64,000 bases of DNA from Ichthyophthirius multifiliis (lineage: Eukaryota; Ciliophora; Oligohymenophorea; Hymenostomatida). The notes beneath the pieces are model-generated. The model was given only the letters and a program-made list of their open reading frames with translations. It had not been told where the DNA came from and did no database searches. This document shows positions 1 to 13,235 of this stretch, one piece after another (the first letter of the stretch is position 1; each line of letters opens with the position of its first letter). A program made the position numbers and the translations under genes. The stretch lies in NCBI RefSeq assembly GCF_000220395.1, contig NW_004085877.1:27008-91007 (forward strand), in the 5' to 3' direction.

Positions 1-1217
1 TACGAAAATTATTTAGGTTAATCTATAGAAATACTATTAACTAAATTATAACTTTCTAAATTTTAAAAAGGGAGATTATTAGAAATATATAATTGCTATC
101 TGTAATTATTAAATTATTAATTATAATCGAATTATTAGTTATTACTAAATTATGGATTACTATTATATAAACTATTAAATTATTAATTATTATTAAATCT
201 ATTATTATTATTTTAATAAATTACTTAACTCTAAGTATATAATTTTTATTTACTGTTTTTTTCTCTTATGTTTTTTTTTTTTTTAGTTTTTTCATTTTTA
301 GACGAATTTTATTTTTAGTCAAAAAGGCTTTAAAATAACATTTAAGATACAGTTTTTCTCGAATTATTATTTAAAAATTGCCCGTTTTTTCTTCCATTAA
401 TTTATTCACTTTTTAACAATCCTGTATTTTTATTTTCCTTATAACTTGATAAGAATTACTTTTATTAATTTTATTGAAGTCTATTTATTACCTAACTCTA
501 ATAAAGCTTATTTTATTGATTTTTTTATTAAATAATCACTATATTACTAATAGTATTCTAAAATCTTAACTCTTAATCCTCGTAGATCCACATTCCTGTA
601 TCTGATAGTCTTTTTAAAAGTAAAAGAAATTCCTTTTGGAGAGGATTTAGTTAATTTTTTATAAAAATATAATCTTAATTTTATTTTATTTAAGATTTAA
701 TAACGGATTTTATTTTTTTGGAATTAACTTTTAAATTTTTTATTATTTATTCTATTATTTTTCTTCTTTCGATTATTAAAGGATTCATTTATTTTATTAA
801 TTTTTTTATTTTAATCAATTTAATTGTGTGTCTTATTTTCCAACCTTTTATTAATGCTTTTAGGTTTTCTTTAAATTTATTTATTTTTATTAATACAGAT
901 CTGTGTTTTAGTCTAAATATGAACCCTCTATAGGTTTTTTATATTAAAATTGAGCATTAATTTGCAAATCTTTGATATTTACTTTATTAATATGAATAAT
1001 TTGATTAAATATTATAATAATTATCAGTTTTATTTGAAATAATATTTAAATTTTATGGCTGTTGGAAAAATAAAGCAGGTTCTTATTAATAAGAAGATGT
1101 GTAAATTTGATTTTTCTAAGTTATATTATGTGGATTATTATTATCATTGATTAAATTTGAATTGTCATTGTCATTATTAAAATTATTAATATGATCTAAA
1201 TATTGATTATAATTCAT
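1..1217 (-). CDS. IQ-motif protein, N-terminal part (runs off window)
   Basis: Under the ciliate code one uninterrupted frame runs leftward from an ATG (complement of 1215-1217) to the window edge, about 405 codons, with no intron needed. The first ~100 residues are N/Q/Y-rich. They are followed by two IQ-like calmodulin-binding helices: one reads ILIQKTYRGFIFRLKHRS and a second, about 30 residues later, contains LIKGWKIRHTIKLIKI. Next comes a basic helical stretch and a long N/Q-rich tail that is still open at base 1. IQ motifs bind calmodulin or EF-hand proteins without calcium, so a calcium-responsive or cytoskeletal role is plausible (inference). The 3' end lies outside the window. The C-terminal domain that would name the family is not visible. 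Confidence 0.8.
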
Positions 1218-1302
1218 ATTATTCTTTCTAATATTTATATATACAATATTTTAAAAAAGTAAAGGAATATAATAAAAATAAAAATATAAATATATATAAT
1301 AA

Positions 1303-1333
<31 letters not shown>

Positions 1334-3034
1334 ATTTATATACATATATAAATATATTTTGACTTAGTAATTATAAAAATAATTTATATAAAAATCACAA
1401 TAATTATATTTATTAAAATTATTTTCATTATGCCAATAAATAAAAAAATAATTAATTAATATTTTCTAAATTTTTATTTAAAAAATGTTTATTATTAAAA
1501 TTAATGATAGAAAAATCATTAAAACAGTTTTTGTATTTTATTAATCATTTAAAGATACTATATTTTTTTTAAGTATTCTATAAAAAATAAATATAATATT
1601 ATAAATATTAATAATTTTTTTTTTTTTATTTATAATTAAATTTATATTTCATTAAATATCGTAAATAAAAAAAATAAAAGTTTAAAAAAAATTAAAAAAT
1701 ATAAATAATTAAATATATATATATATATATATATTTAAATATAAATATATATATTATATATATATTCAAATATTAAATTTATTTTATAATTTATTATTTT
1801 TTATATTGTTATTTTGCTAATTATCAATATATATATGTTATATTTTTATTCCTAATATTTAAATTATAAAGTTGTTTTAAATTTAAAGTTATATATTTTT
1901 ATTTTTTTACTTGTTGCTCTTAAATATATTTTATAGTAAATATTTTGTTTATATATTTTTTATAAATTAAGATTCTGTTCTTATAATAGTTTTTTAAGTA
2001 ATATTTTTTAATATTTGATTTAATTTAGTTTTTATAAAAATTTACATATTTTTTTCATTTTTATATAAATAATTATTGATATAAAAAATAATTCTAAGAT
2101 ATTTAATACTATAAGCATTTAGTATTTATTATCTTAAAAATTTAACATTGTATATTATTTTATTTTATATTTTTTTTAAATATAATTTTTAGTAGATATT
2201 TAATATTTTTTTATTAAACTAAATTTAAAATTTATTATATCTACTTTATTTTAAACAAAAACAGTATATATAATTAATTAGGTTACAAAAAAATATATTG
2301 ATAATACTTTCCATATATTTAAATCAAATTAACACATAAACTTATTTAAAAAAATTATATATTTTTTTAAATATATTGAAATTTTATATATTATATGATT
2401 TTCAATTTGTATAATTATTGAATATATCTAAATTATGGATGTATACTATTATTTTTAGATAAACATATATTTATTATATATGTAATTTTATTATTAAATC
2501 AAAAATAAAATTGCGCATAATTTTTTATTTTAGTTTTTAAATTATATTTTAACTTTTAAATTTTATTTTAAAATATATTTAATTTAAAAATATTTTAAAT
2601 TTAACTATCTGTTTATATATGTAAAAATTATGATTTAAATTCCTTGCATTTATAAATAGAAACTGAAATTAAGTAATTATTAGCCAATATAGAAATAATT
2701 TATATAATATAAATTTCTTATCCAAAAAGATAAAATAATATTTAAAATTATATAATTAACTTAAATTTTTAACTTTTATAATTATTTTAATTAAATCTAT
2801 ATTATTTAAAAAATAAAACCTATTATGTATAATAACTATCAAGTGTTATTTATATAATTAGTTTCTAATTATTAAAATAAATGCTATTATATTTTTTGAA
2901 AATAATTAAAATAAAAATAATTCTAAATATTTTAAATTGAGAAAAAACAAACATACATAATTTTAAAATTATATTGATAAAAAAAAAAATTAAATACAAA
3001 AATTACATTAATAATAAGAAAAAATAAATAAACC

Positions 3035-3066
<32 letters not shown>

Positions 3067-3207
3067 ATATATAAAAATCTATTTATATATATTTATTTAT
3101 TTATATATATATATATATTATTATATATTTATATATTTATATATTGTAATATATAGATTATAATCTAATAATATTGGAAATATAAGAAATACAAGCAATT
3201 AAAATAA
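1218..3207. other. AT-rich intergenic spacer
   Basis: About 2 kb of nearly pure A+T between two divergent genes. It holds (AT)n runs near 1305-1345, 1711-1735 and 3037-3062 and long poly-A/poly-T stretches. No open frame with coding-like codon use and no RNA gene was seen. It must contain the promoters of both flanking genes, but no motif stands out. Confidence 0.7.
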
Positions 3208-4790
3208 ATGAATTAATTAAATTAGTATTAATTAAAGAATTATAATTCTAGTGGAGGAAATACTTATAACTAGGCAAGTCGAGATAATCTAAAATAAATG
3301 TTGAAAAATTAATAATTAAATGTAAATTTAATCGAAAATTATAATATGAATATGACAAATGTATAAGAAAATCCAAATAGATAATTTACATAAATTTTAA
3401 TTATGGAATAAATAAAAATTAATAATCTCCAGTTTAATAATAATTTTAGAATCAGAATTCTTTACTATAGATTTAATAAAAACCTTTAAATGAATAAAAA
3501 ACAAGATAATAATAATTTTAATAAACTTCTTAAAATGCTTTTTGTAATTCTCCTTCTAAAAAAAACATTGGATATTCAAATACTTAATAATCTCCTAAAA
3601 ATATGAACGGTATAATCTTTATATATATATTTTTTATTAATATGTATTTTATATGTTTTTTAACTCATATTATAGATTATTCTTCTAATAATATAGATAT
3701 AAATGAAAGGAAAAACAGTCCTTTAAGAAGTAAATAATAATATGATTAATAATTCCTAGCTTAATCTAATAAAGCTTAATATTTATTAAAAGGTTTAATA
3801 AATAATAATAATTTAGAAAAATGTCAAACAAATAATTATTTAAAAACAAATTTAAATAATAGTGATAACGTATTTAAAAATTTTTATAATAGAAAAAAAT
3901 AAAATTATAAATTAATTATTAAAATTTATATGTTTTTTTTTATATTAATAATACTAAAAAAAAAAAAAAAGATGATTGGAATAGTAGGATAATAATAATA
4001 AATTTTATAAAAAAATTAAAGAAATGATTCAACAAATGGTTTCAGAAGTAGAGATATTAGTAACGAAAAGTAAAGGGGAATTTCTTCAAATAAAACGGGT
4101 TAATTAACTTAAAATTAGGCAAAATAATACATGTAATAATAATAGTAGTAATAGACGAATCATAATACTTCATTTAATAATAATTTTAACGAAAAAAAAT
4201 CATTAAATGATTTATACATGACAAATAATCAAAAAATAAATATAAAAGCAAACGATTTTGACCAAATAAACGAATTTAAGAAAATAAATAATAAAAATTA
4301 ATAAACTTCTCCAAATTAACAAAAACTATTAAGAGATGAAATAATAAATTAAGTGTATAAAAATGCAAATAATAATTCGCGTTCAATTACTCCTAAATGC
4401 TTATAATAATAAATATAATAAATTTAAAAGTCTAATTAAAATTTAAGAGTTAATAATAATGAGAATTAAAGGTTAAATACATATGGAGGTGGAAACGATA
4501 ATTATAGAACTAATTTAAATGAAAAATCATTTGCAGAAAAATAATAAAATATCTATTAAAAATAATAAGAAGGCAATAAATATATATAAAAAAGTAATGA
4601 ATTATCAAACGAATTAAATAGTTTAAAATAATAGTATTAAAATACTTAAGATTAACAGTCAAAAAGTCCTTTAAGAAAGAATACAATAAAAAATAATACT
4701 ACTCCTTAAAATAATAACTAAATTATATAAAACAAATAAACATCTAGAGAAAGCTCAACTGCTCCTATAAGGATTAATCAAAATAATATT

Positions 4791-4822
<32 letters not shown>

Positions 4823-4855
4823 ATTATTAGAAAGAAATAATAGTCCTTCGTAAAG

Positions 4856-4927
<72 letters not shown>

Positions 4928-5953
4928 TTAATAAAAATAATAATTATAAATGAAAATGACAAATAATTTTACTAATAATTAAAATTTAAAATTAGTTAAT
5001 TAATAAAAAAATTCATCTTCTAGTAATAACTTGCTAGGCTAGTAAAATTATTCCAGTAATAATATTAGTTATTAAAATATTTAATAATAATAATTATAAT
5101 AATAATAATAAAAGCAATAATAATAATAATAGTAATAACCATTAAATTAATAAAAAATAAATTAACAAAATTAAGTTATAAATGTATTAAATAATATGTC
5201 TAATAATAATAGTAATCATAAATTATAAACTTATACAAAATCATAAGATAATCAAAATTAAATAAAAATATTGTAAAATTTACAAGAAAAAATAATTAAA
5301 AAACATGAAAAGCTTTCAGAACCAAGTGTAGAATCCTTAAAAAAATTACGTAAACATAAACTTTCTACTGAATATGTAGATACATCTTATTTTAAATATA
5401 ATCAAGAAATGATAAAATAATATTAAATAGAATCATAACACTAAGCAAAAGATAGTACTTGTAGTTCTACTTATTAATAAGAATAATAATTATTATAATA
5501 ATAACAGCCATAACAACAATAATAACCATTATAAACATAATAATAATAACAATAATAACATTAATAACCATTGTAATAATAATAATTTCCTTCTTTTGCT
5601 AATTTAAATAGTAATAATAATAATCAAAATAATAATAAGTAATAATAATAATAATAATAATTACAATAAGAATAGAAATAGTTAAATATAAAAAATGTAA
5701 AAAATATTAACCAAAAAATCTAAATTACATGTACAGATTCTGAAATATCAAGTTATACTACCGCTTATCAAAGCGAAGAGTTATCAAAAAGTATAATTGC
5801 AAAACTTAATTTAGAAGAAATGCTTTAAATAGAAGAAAATCTATATAATCTTTAATAAACAAAATTTACTAATGTTAAAAATAATAGTAGATATTGTAAA
5901 AACTACCTTAATATAATAGCTGAATAATAATTTGATTGTTTAGAAGTAAAAAA

Positions 5954-5996
<43 letters not shown>

Positions 5997-7031
5997 TATA
6001 TTTATATATATATATATTTATAGAAAATTAGTGTAGATAATAGATAGTAAAATATTCTAATTAGAATGATAATTTTGGAAAGAATATGTGTCGTTTTGAG
6101 TCTACATGAAGCTTTAAATTTTGAAGATGAAGAGCATTTAGATAGTTTAAATAATTCTTTATAGTATGTTCATTTAAACTTTTTAATTTACTTAGATATT
6201 ATTTTAAATAAATATACATTTTCAAATGATTAATAAGAAATATAAAGAAAAATTTAAAATCTATTTTAATAGAGAATGAAATCAAAAAGATTTTCTAATA
6301 TTATGAATAAAAGTGATAAGTTTTAGGTTATAGATAGTTATTGTGATATTATTATGCCTATGATTAAAATGTTTGTTTCTTATTATGAAAAGGAACCTTA
6401 TTAAAGTATTTTTAATATTATTGAAAATATTAATACTTAAACTGTTAGCTAATCTACTGCTATTTTAATGGAATGTTTTTCTAAAATTGTATAAATTTAA
6501 AATAAATATTAAATTATTTTTTTATTTATTTATTTATTTTATAAGATTGTTAATTTAGAAGATAAATTTTCAAAAGAAAGTAAAAATAATGAGGAAGAAT
6601 AAAAAATAAGCAAAGAATTGTCTTAAAAAAATAAAGATTAAAACAAAGCTTAAAATAATGAGACAGAAGAAAGTGAAGAAGAAGAAATTAAAATCGGATC
6701 AATACAACCTCCATATATACCACCTCAAAAAAATCCAGAAAAATATACATTAGTTTTAGATTTAGATGAAACTTTGGTACATTATTAAGAGGTACTGATA
6801 TATATATATATATAAAATTATATAAATAAATATATATATATATATAAATATATATATATATATTTAAATATTTATAATCATATATATATATTAATATACA
6901 TATATATATATTTATTTTTTAAAATTAACTATTGTTTGGATTTTTTAAAATCTATAAAATAAAAAATACATGAATTTTTATATATTTTTTTTAATAATTA
7001 AAAATGGCGAAAATTATATAATTTTTAAAAG

Positions 7032-7079
<48 letters not shown>

Positions 7080-7689
7080 TATATATTTTATTTTTTTAGA
7101 TGGAAGATGGTGGACAATTTTTAGTAAGACCATATGCTGAATAGTTTTTGGAAGAAATGGCCCAATATTATGAAATTGTTATTTTTACAGCTGCTTTATC
7201 TGAATATGCAAATTTTATTTTAGATATAATAGATTCTAAATAAATAATTTCTTATAAATTATATAGATAACATACTGCTTTACATGAAAATTCTTATGTT
7301 AAAGTAATTTTTTTTTTTTTTTAATAAATTAATATAATATTAAATTAGGATTTGTCTAAAATAGGAAGAGATTTATCAAAAATGATAATTATAGATAATA
7401 TGCCTGAAAACTTTTAACTCTAACCTGAAAATGGAATTTATATATTGAGTTGGTTTGGAGATCCTGATGATAGAGCTTTATATGATTTAACTCCTTTATT
7501 AAAAGGTATAATCTTGTTATTTTTTTTTAAATATTTTTTTTTTTTTTTTTTTTTTAGTAAATTGTGACTAATAGGAAATTTAGAGATGTTAGAATTGCTT
7601 TGAAAAAATTTAGAGAAAAAATGATGGAAAATATATAAAATGGAATAGAAGATCCACATTTAAATTTATAATTAGATAATATAGATTGA
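3208..7689 (+). CDS. SCP/FCP1-type (NLI-interacting factor) phosphatase with long Q/N-rich N-terminus
   Basis: The C-terminal third is a HAD-family CTD-phosphatase domain. It has the catalytic motif YTLVLDLDETLVHY (6747-6785), then FLVRPYAEQFLEEM, EIVIFTAALSEYA, KMIIIDNMPENF and SWFGDPDDRALYDL, ending at TGA 7687-7689. The family dephosphorylates serine/threonine, classically on the RNA polymerase II CTD. About 1,000 residues rich in Q, N and S precede it, including a poly-Q run made of TAA codons. Clear AT-only introns lie near 3610-3674, 5949-6022, 6792-7099, 7304-7348 and 7506-7557. Two oddities: the frame from the ATG at 3208 differs from the frame used after about 3415, so there is a frameshift, a sequencing indel or an unseen tiny intron; and the last intron join is out of phase by one base. 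Usual SCPs are about 250-300 residues, so the N-terminal extension is exceptional. The start is the least certain part. Confidence 0.88.
4857..4925 (+). repeat. (TAA)n microsatellite encoding poly-glutamine
   Basis: An uninterrupted run of about 23 TAA triplets lies in frame inside the phosphatase gene. Each TAA is Gln in this code. Shorter TAA runs lie at about 4797-4823 and, interrupted, at 5090-5130 and 5460-5660. Under the standard code this would be 23 consecutive stops. Confidence 0.95.
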
Positions 7690-8041
7690 AATTTATTATT
7701 ATTATTTTTGAAAAAAAAATAAAAAATTAAATATTAAAAAATTTGTATATAATATGTAAAAATATATATAAAATTATATAAAATGTTAATTATTTAGTAT
7801 TTTATATGTAAATTATTTAGTATTTTTTATATGTAATTTTTTTTTATTTTAAAAAAGAAAATATCAAATATTTTTATTAAATAAATTACTTTTATCCATA
7901 TAAATTAAATTTTCTATATTACTTAAAAATTGCAATTTTTAAAAATCGATCTTTTATTATTATATTTATTTATTTTTTTAAAAAAAAATATAAATATTTA
8001 CAATTTTTTTTTTTTTTTAAAAAAAAAAAAAAACTCTAAAA
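7690..8041. other. AT-rich intergenic spacer
   Basis: About 350 bp between two genes on the same strand, mostly poly-A/poly-T with no coding signal. The long T/A homopolymers just before 8042 fit a ciliate 5' flank. Confidence 0.6.
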
Positions 8042-9193
8042 ATGTTTTCAAAATCAACTAAACCTACATCAATACCATTGAAAAAAGCATTTTCATCAAA
8101 TAATTAATAAAAGTAACCATTAGTTAGTAAACCTTCTATTTTACAAAATTAATCAATAAATTAAGTTTAAAAGCCATCATTGCATACTATATAAAAGAAA
8201 TAATAATAAAATTAAGAAGAATAAAAATCTTAGTAAAATGAAAGCTAAAATAAATTTTAATAAAAGCCATCTTCTAAATTTACTTCTATAAAGACTGTTG
8301 ACCTCTTTTCAAAAGCAAATAACTAAAACAGGTATAATTTAAAAAAAATTATTTTATATAAAAAATTAAAATTAAAATAAATAGTAATTCATTTGCTTAT
8401 GTTTATAATGCAGGTGGTATACCATGTAGAGTAAATCATGGAAGTATTAAAATGAACATTTAGTGGAATTAAGGTGTAAACTTAAAAGGTAAGAAAATAA
8501 TATAAAATAATTTAGAAATTTATTTTAATTATTTTATTTATTTATTTGTTTTTTTTTAAAAAAAAATAAGATTTACCTTATGATCCTTTACTTGCTACTT
8601 GTTTTGAAGGACTTACTGAAGAAAAGCACCCTTATAATTTTATTGCTTATAATTGTACTAAGGAAATGCTTGAATAAGAAGTATATTTTTTTAAAAAATT
8701 TTATTCAAATAAAATTTTTTAAAATATTTATAGGATGCGGGATAAAAAATAGTACCAATGATAAATAAACTTGTTTGGCCACTAAAGAATTCTTTATAAA
8801 GCAAAAATTAATAAAATTTCGATAATGCTTTAACTATTTTAAAGTTTAATATTTTTTTGTTATATATTATTAATTTTAAATAAATAATATATAAAAGATT
8901 ATTATCTGATACTATTGGACCTAATTTAAATCCCCATATAAAAAATATACTTTAGCCTATAGTAATTTAGATGAATAAATAGTAAAATTATATTTAAATT
9001 AAATATATATAACTAAAAAAAAATAATATAAGAATGTTAAGAGAAAAAATCACAATTACTTTAAGAGCACTAGAAGAAAATGGAGTATACTATAAAAAAA
9101 ATAACTTTATTTTTTATTTTAAATAAAAAATTAAAGGGAGCAGATGTAGTTAAAATCATAAAATCAGCAATTCCAACTTACACTAATGTTTGA
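8042..9193 (+). CDS. PACRGL: PACRG-like protein (parkin co-regulated gene family)
   Basis: After a Q/K/S-rich N-terminus of about 95 residues, the spliced protein reads AYVYNAGGIPCRVNHGSIK, then PYDPLLATCFEGLTEEKHPY, PMINKLVWPLKNSL, LLSDTIGPNLNPHIKNIL and a closing IIKSAIPTYTNV before TGA 9191-9193. This colinear pattern matches PACRGL (GGIPCR..HGS near the start, IIKS.IPTY at the end) better than PACRG itself. PACRG-family proteins are helical-repeat proteins of the axonemal doublet inner junction and basal bodies, so a ciliary role is likely. Introns by GT/AG and frame: 8332-8394, 8489-8570, one after about 8680, one after about 8840, one after about 8980, and one after about 9085. All splice in phase. 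Length is close to the family norm. Confidence 0.93.
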
Positions 9194-9437
9194 ACATTAA
9201 AAAAATTAAATTATAAATATATTTTATATAAATTATTTTTGTTATTTGTGAAATTAATATTTTTTTATAGTTTATATAAAATGCATTTTTACTAGAAATT
9301 TTTTTTTTATATATAAAAATCAGTTAAAATATTAATAAATTATTATATTAGTTGCTTTTTTATAATTATATAAATATTAATTTATTATTAAATTAGCTAA
9401 AATAAAAAATAATTAATATAATAATTAGATAATAAGA

Positions 9438-11233
9438 ATGTCTTCTTAACTTACAGAAAATTTTAAAGGCATAAATGAAATTATAACATAAGTATAATTT
9501 ATAATAAATTATTCATAAATACAATTTTAAATCAAATATATATTTTAAAATTTTATATAGATAAATGATTATGGAATTAAAATATTTAGTTAAAAATCTT
9601 AAAAACAATAGTTCATATAATAAATAGGAGATTGTCAAAAAAGAGAAGATTTTAATATTCAAAAAATTAAATCTACATTTGAAATATTTACAAAAAATAT
9701 GGATTAATTATTATAGTAAAAAAAAATTAAAATTAATACATAAAATAAAATATATATATATATATATATACATATTCAGCCAAATTAACCAAGATTATGA
9801 AAACCTAGAAAAAGTATTATAAAAGCATGAAAGTGATATTAGAAATCGTATTAGAGTTATATAAATATATATATATATATTTATTAATAAAATAAAAAGA
9901 CTGAACAATAATTAAAGTTGTTTATAGAATCTTTATAGTAAAAAATTGAAGAATGTGAATAAGAATAAAGTTAATTATTAAACAACACAAAGTAAATGAT
10001 ACTTGATGTTAAAAATGATAATTAAAAATTAAATGAATAAAAACAAAAAGTTTAATAAGAATTAGAGAAAGCAAATATTTAAAATATTAATTTAACAAAC
10101 AAAGTAAAATAAAATGAGTAATTATATAAAGAATATCAATAATTACAAGAAAGAATAAAAATTTTAGAAAAATTAGTTTTTGTTAAAAAAATAATTTAAT
10201 TATTAGTTTTTTATACTAAAAAAATATAAAGGAAAATAACACAAAAAAACATCTAAACTTTAACAAAAATTATGAATATCAATAAATTATTAATAACTCT
10301 TTAAATATTTAAGAACATTAAGAACATTTTATGAACAAGTAAGGTTACTAAAAATACATATATATATATATAATTATTATTATTATATTTAAAAAAATAT
10401 ATTAATTCTCTATATATTTATTAGTATTCATTAAAAAAATCCTTGTAATACTAAAAATTCTTCTCATTTAAAAATTATTCAAAATACAAAAGCTCCATTA
10501 ATAAATAATAATAATAATTCTCATGATAATAATATAAATAATAATAGTATAATATATCATAAAAAACATGAAGAATCTAATTAAAACAATACTGAATAAG
10601 ATTTTAAAATCCAATGCTCAAAATAACATGTAAACAGTTGTTTAATATAAACAAATTCGGAAGAAAAAGTTTTCTAATAAAATGCAAGTAATAAATAATA
10701 AAAAAACACAAATACTAATAAAACAAAAGATTTAAATATTGTTTAAACAATAAGATCTAGATCAAGGTTTAAAATATTTTTATTTATCTACCTATATATA
10801 CATTCATACAGATATATATTTATATTTATTTATATATAGAAATGATGCTAAAAAATAATTACATAGTCACCATCTATCAGCTAATTGTTCTATTAATAAC
10901 TCATATAGTAATGCAGTTAGAATTAATAAAATTAATAATTAAAGTTTAAATAATAATATTTCTTTATTCTATAACAATAGTCTTAATTAAAACAAGAATT
11001 TATAGTAAGTTAATAAAAAAAAAGTAAATGTATGTAATTAAGTTTTGAATAATTTCGAAGTATACAAATTGTCATAAATTAGTAAATAATATTCTAATTA
11101 TTTGAATTAGGATTAACATAATAAATAAAATATGACCAGCATTCATAATAATAGTAGCATTAATGGCATTAATAATAGCTATTTAAATAATTGCTTGAAA
11201 TCAATTAATATTTAAAATTTGTAAAAACAATGA
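9438..11233 (+). CDS. Coiled-coil protein with Asn-rich tail
   Basis: I do not recognise the family. It starts MSSQLTENFKGINEIITQ, then several AT-rich introns break a long amphipathic helix rich in E, K, Q and L (for example TEQQLKLFIESLQQKIEECE, and later ENLEKVLQKHESDIRNRI). The second half is Asn/Ser-rich with no predicted fold and ends at TGA 11231-11233. It lies between a PACRG-like and a mitochondrial protein gene on the same strand, 244 bp after the former. A structural role in cytoskeleton or cilium would be usual for such proteins, but nothing here proves it. Confidence 0.75.
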
Positions 11234-11427
11234 TGATTCAAATAAGGAAACAATAATATTTATAATTGTATTATTTTTTTATTTTGTTTTTTTTCTAATT
11301 AACAAAAAAAAGATTTAATTTTTTTTAAAATATAGATATAAATAAATAAAAAGTTAATTTTTTTTTTTCTAAATAAAAATTTATATATTTTTATATATAT
11401 ATATAAAAAAAAAACAATCAAATAAAA

Positions 11428-11907
11428 ATGATATAAAAATTTAGTTCGAATTTTAGTAAAAACCTAAAGTTTTATTTTTCATCAAAGAAAAACATATATT
11501 AAAAACTTGGCTAATTTTAATAAAAATTCGAAGAAGGAGTTAAATAAAAATACATTAATACCAAATTCAAAGATGAGAAATTTTAATAATTTGATTTTTA
11601 ACATGTAAAATAAGCAATAAGTGAAGAATATGATGAATTAAAAGATGAAATAATCCAAGAAGGTTAATATATTTTAAATTTTTTCATAACAAAAAAAAAA
11701 AAAAGGAGGAATTTTAAAAGAAGTGAGAAGAGCTCTTTTAGGAAAAGATGTTGATGAAGTTTAAGACGAATAAATATCATAAGAAGATTTTGACGAACCT
11801 CAAGAAGATTTTTTACACGAAGGACTATCCCATGATGAGTTTTTAAGACGTGCTTAGAAATATTAATTATAATTATTGTAAAAAAAATAAAAATATATAT
11901 TTTATTT

Positions 11908-11950
<43 letters not shown>

Positions 11951-13058
11951 AAAAAAAATAGCTAAAAATAAATACCAGATCCGTTTGTAAAAGATTAAAT
12001 AAACTCTCAGTATGGAAATTATAGTTCTTATGACCGAAATTACTTATAACTTAAAAAAATACATTAAACAGTCCCAAAAATGGAATAAATAGCTTATGGA
12101 TAATACAAATTGCACTCTTTTATGAAGAATAATTTACTTGAATAAGAAGGATATCATGAATTATGGGATGATTTCTAAAAAGAGCTAAAAGATTAAAAAG
12201 TACAAATGGGTGAAGATTAAGCACTTGAGGAATTCTATAAATTCGTGGAAGAAGTTTAAAAAGAAGATGATGAATATGTACCCGAATTCGAAGAAATGGA
12301 TAATACAAATTTTGATGATCCTGTTGAAATGAGAGGTCTTGATGATCCTCGTCTTTCGCCAAAAGCAAGAGATGATATTTATGAATTGTATTGTTATTTT
12401 TATCTATTTATTATTTTAATATTTATTTCTATTTAGATATTAAAAAGGGTGGAGTATTAAAGATATATGTACTAGATATGGTATTATACCTGAAAGAACA
12501 AAAGCTGTTATTTGGTAATGTGAAAAATTTTATACTTAAATTCTTCCAAAAGCAGATCCTTTATTAGTTTATTTGACATATTAGATGGAAGAAGAATGGG
12601 CTGAAGAAGTAAAATTCAAAACATATTTAAATAAAAACTTATTTATTTATATATAAATAAATGAATAGAATGGAGGCTGGTAAGATTATGGAATTGATTT
12701 AGAAGATTTGATAGAAAGAGAAAGAGGTACACACAGTTTAACATTTGAAAAATAAAGAGAAGTTGATTTTGGTAATCCTTCCAAAAAATGGACAAAAGAA
12801 GAAAGGGAATAAATTAAATTCAGGCATACACCAAAATCTGAAAAAATTACATAGAAATTAGATGGGGGTATATATCAAAGAGGGTATCTTATTAAAGATT
12901 GGAAGGCTCATAGAGGTAAATGTAGATAAGATGTTAGTAGAGCTTTTAAAAGAATTGTAGAACATTCACATGAACCTCATAGATTACCAAGTAGTTCAAT
13001 ACTTAAATTAAAAAATGGGCCAAGAATTGGAGCTTAAGGATTAGGAACTAAACTTTGA
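11428..13058 (+). CDS. Mitochondrial protein with mS45/Bot1-like segment (tentative mitoribosomal subunit)
   Basis: The N-terminus MIQKFSSNFSKNLKFYFSSK is basic, hydroxylated and free of acids, like a mitochondrial presequence. Four or five exons give about 460 residues. In the middle the segment LSPKARDDIYELYQKGWSIK, then DICTRYGIIPERTKAVIW, is a helix-turn-helix-like motif similar to the one in the Bot1p/mS45 'eukaryotic mitochondrial regulator' family of mitoribosome small-subunit proteins. The C-terminus is basic (RGYLIKDWKAHRGKCRQDVS) and ends GAQGLGTKL before TGA 13056-13058. The acidic middle (PEFEEMDNTNFDDPVEMRG) is unusual. The family call is from memory of the motif and is tentative; mitochondrial targeting is better supported. 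Confidence 0.68.
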
Positions 13059-13235
13059 ATAAAATTTTTAATATAATAAACATTTTAAAGTTTATTAATT
13101 ATAATTTGTTAATTATATATTTAATATTTAAAGATATAATATATAATAATTTATATATAATTATATTAATATATTTATATATATTTATAAATATTTATAT
13201 TTATATATATTTTTATAATTATATATATATATTAT

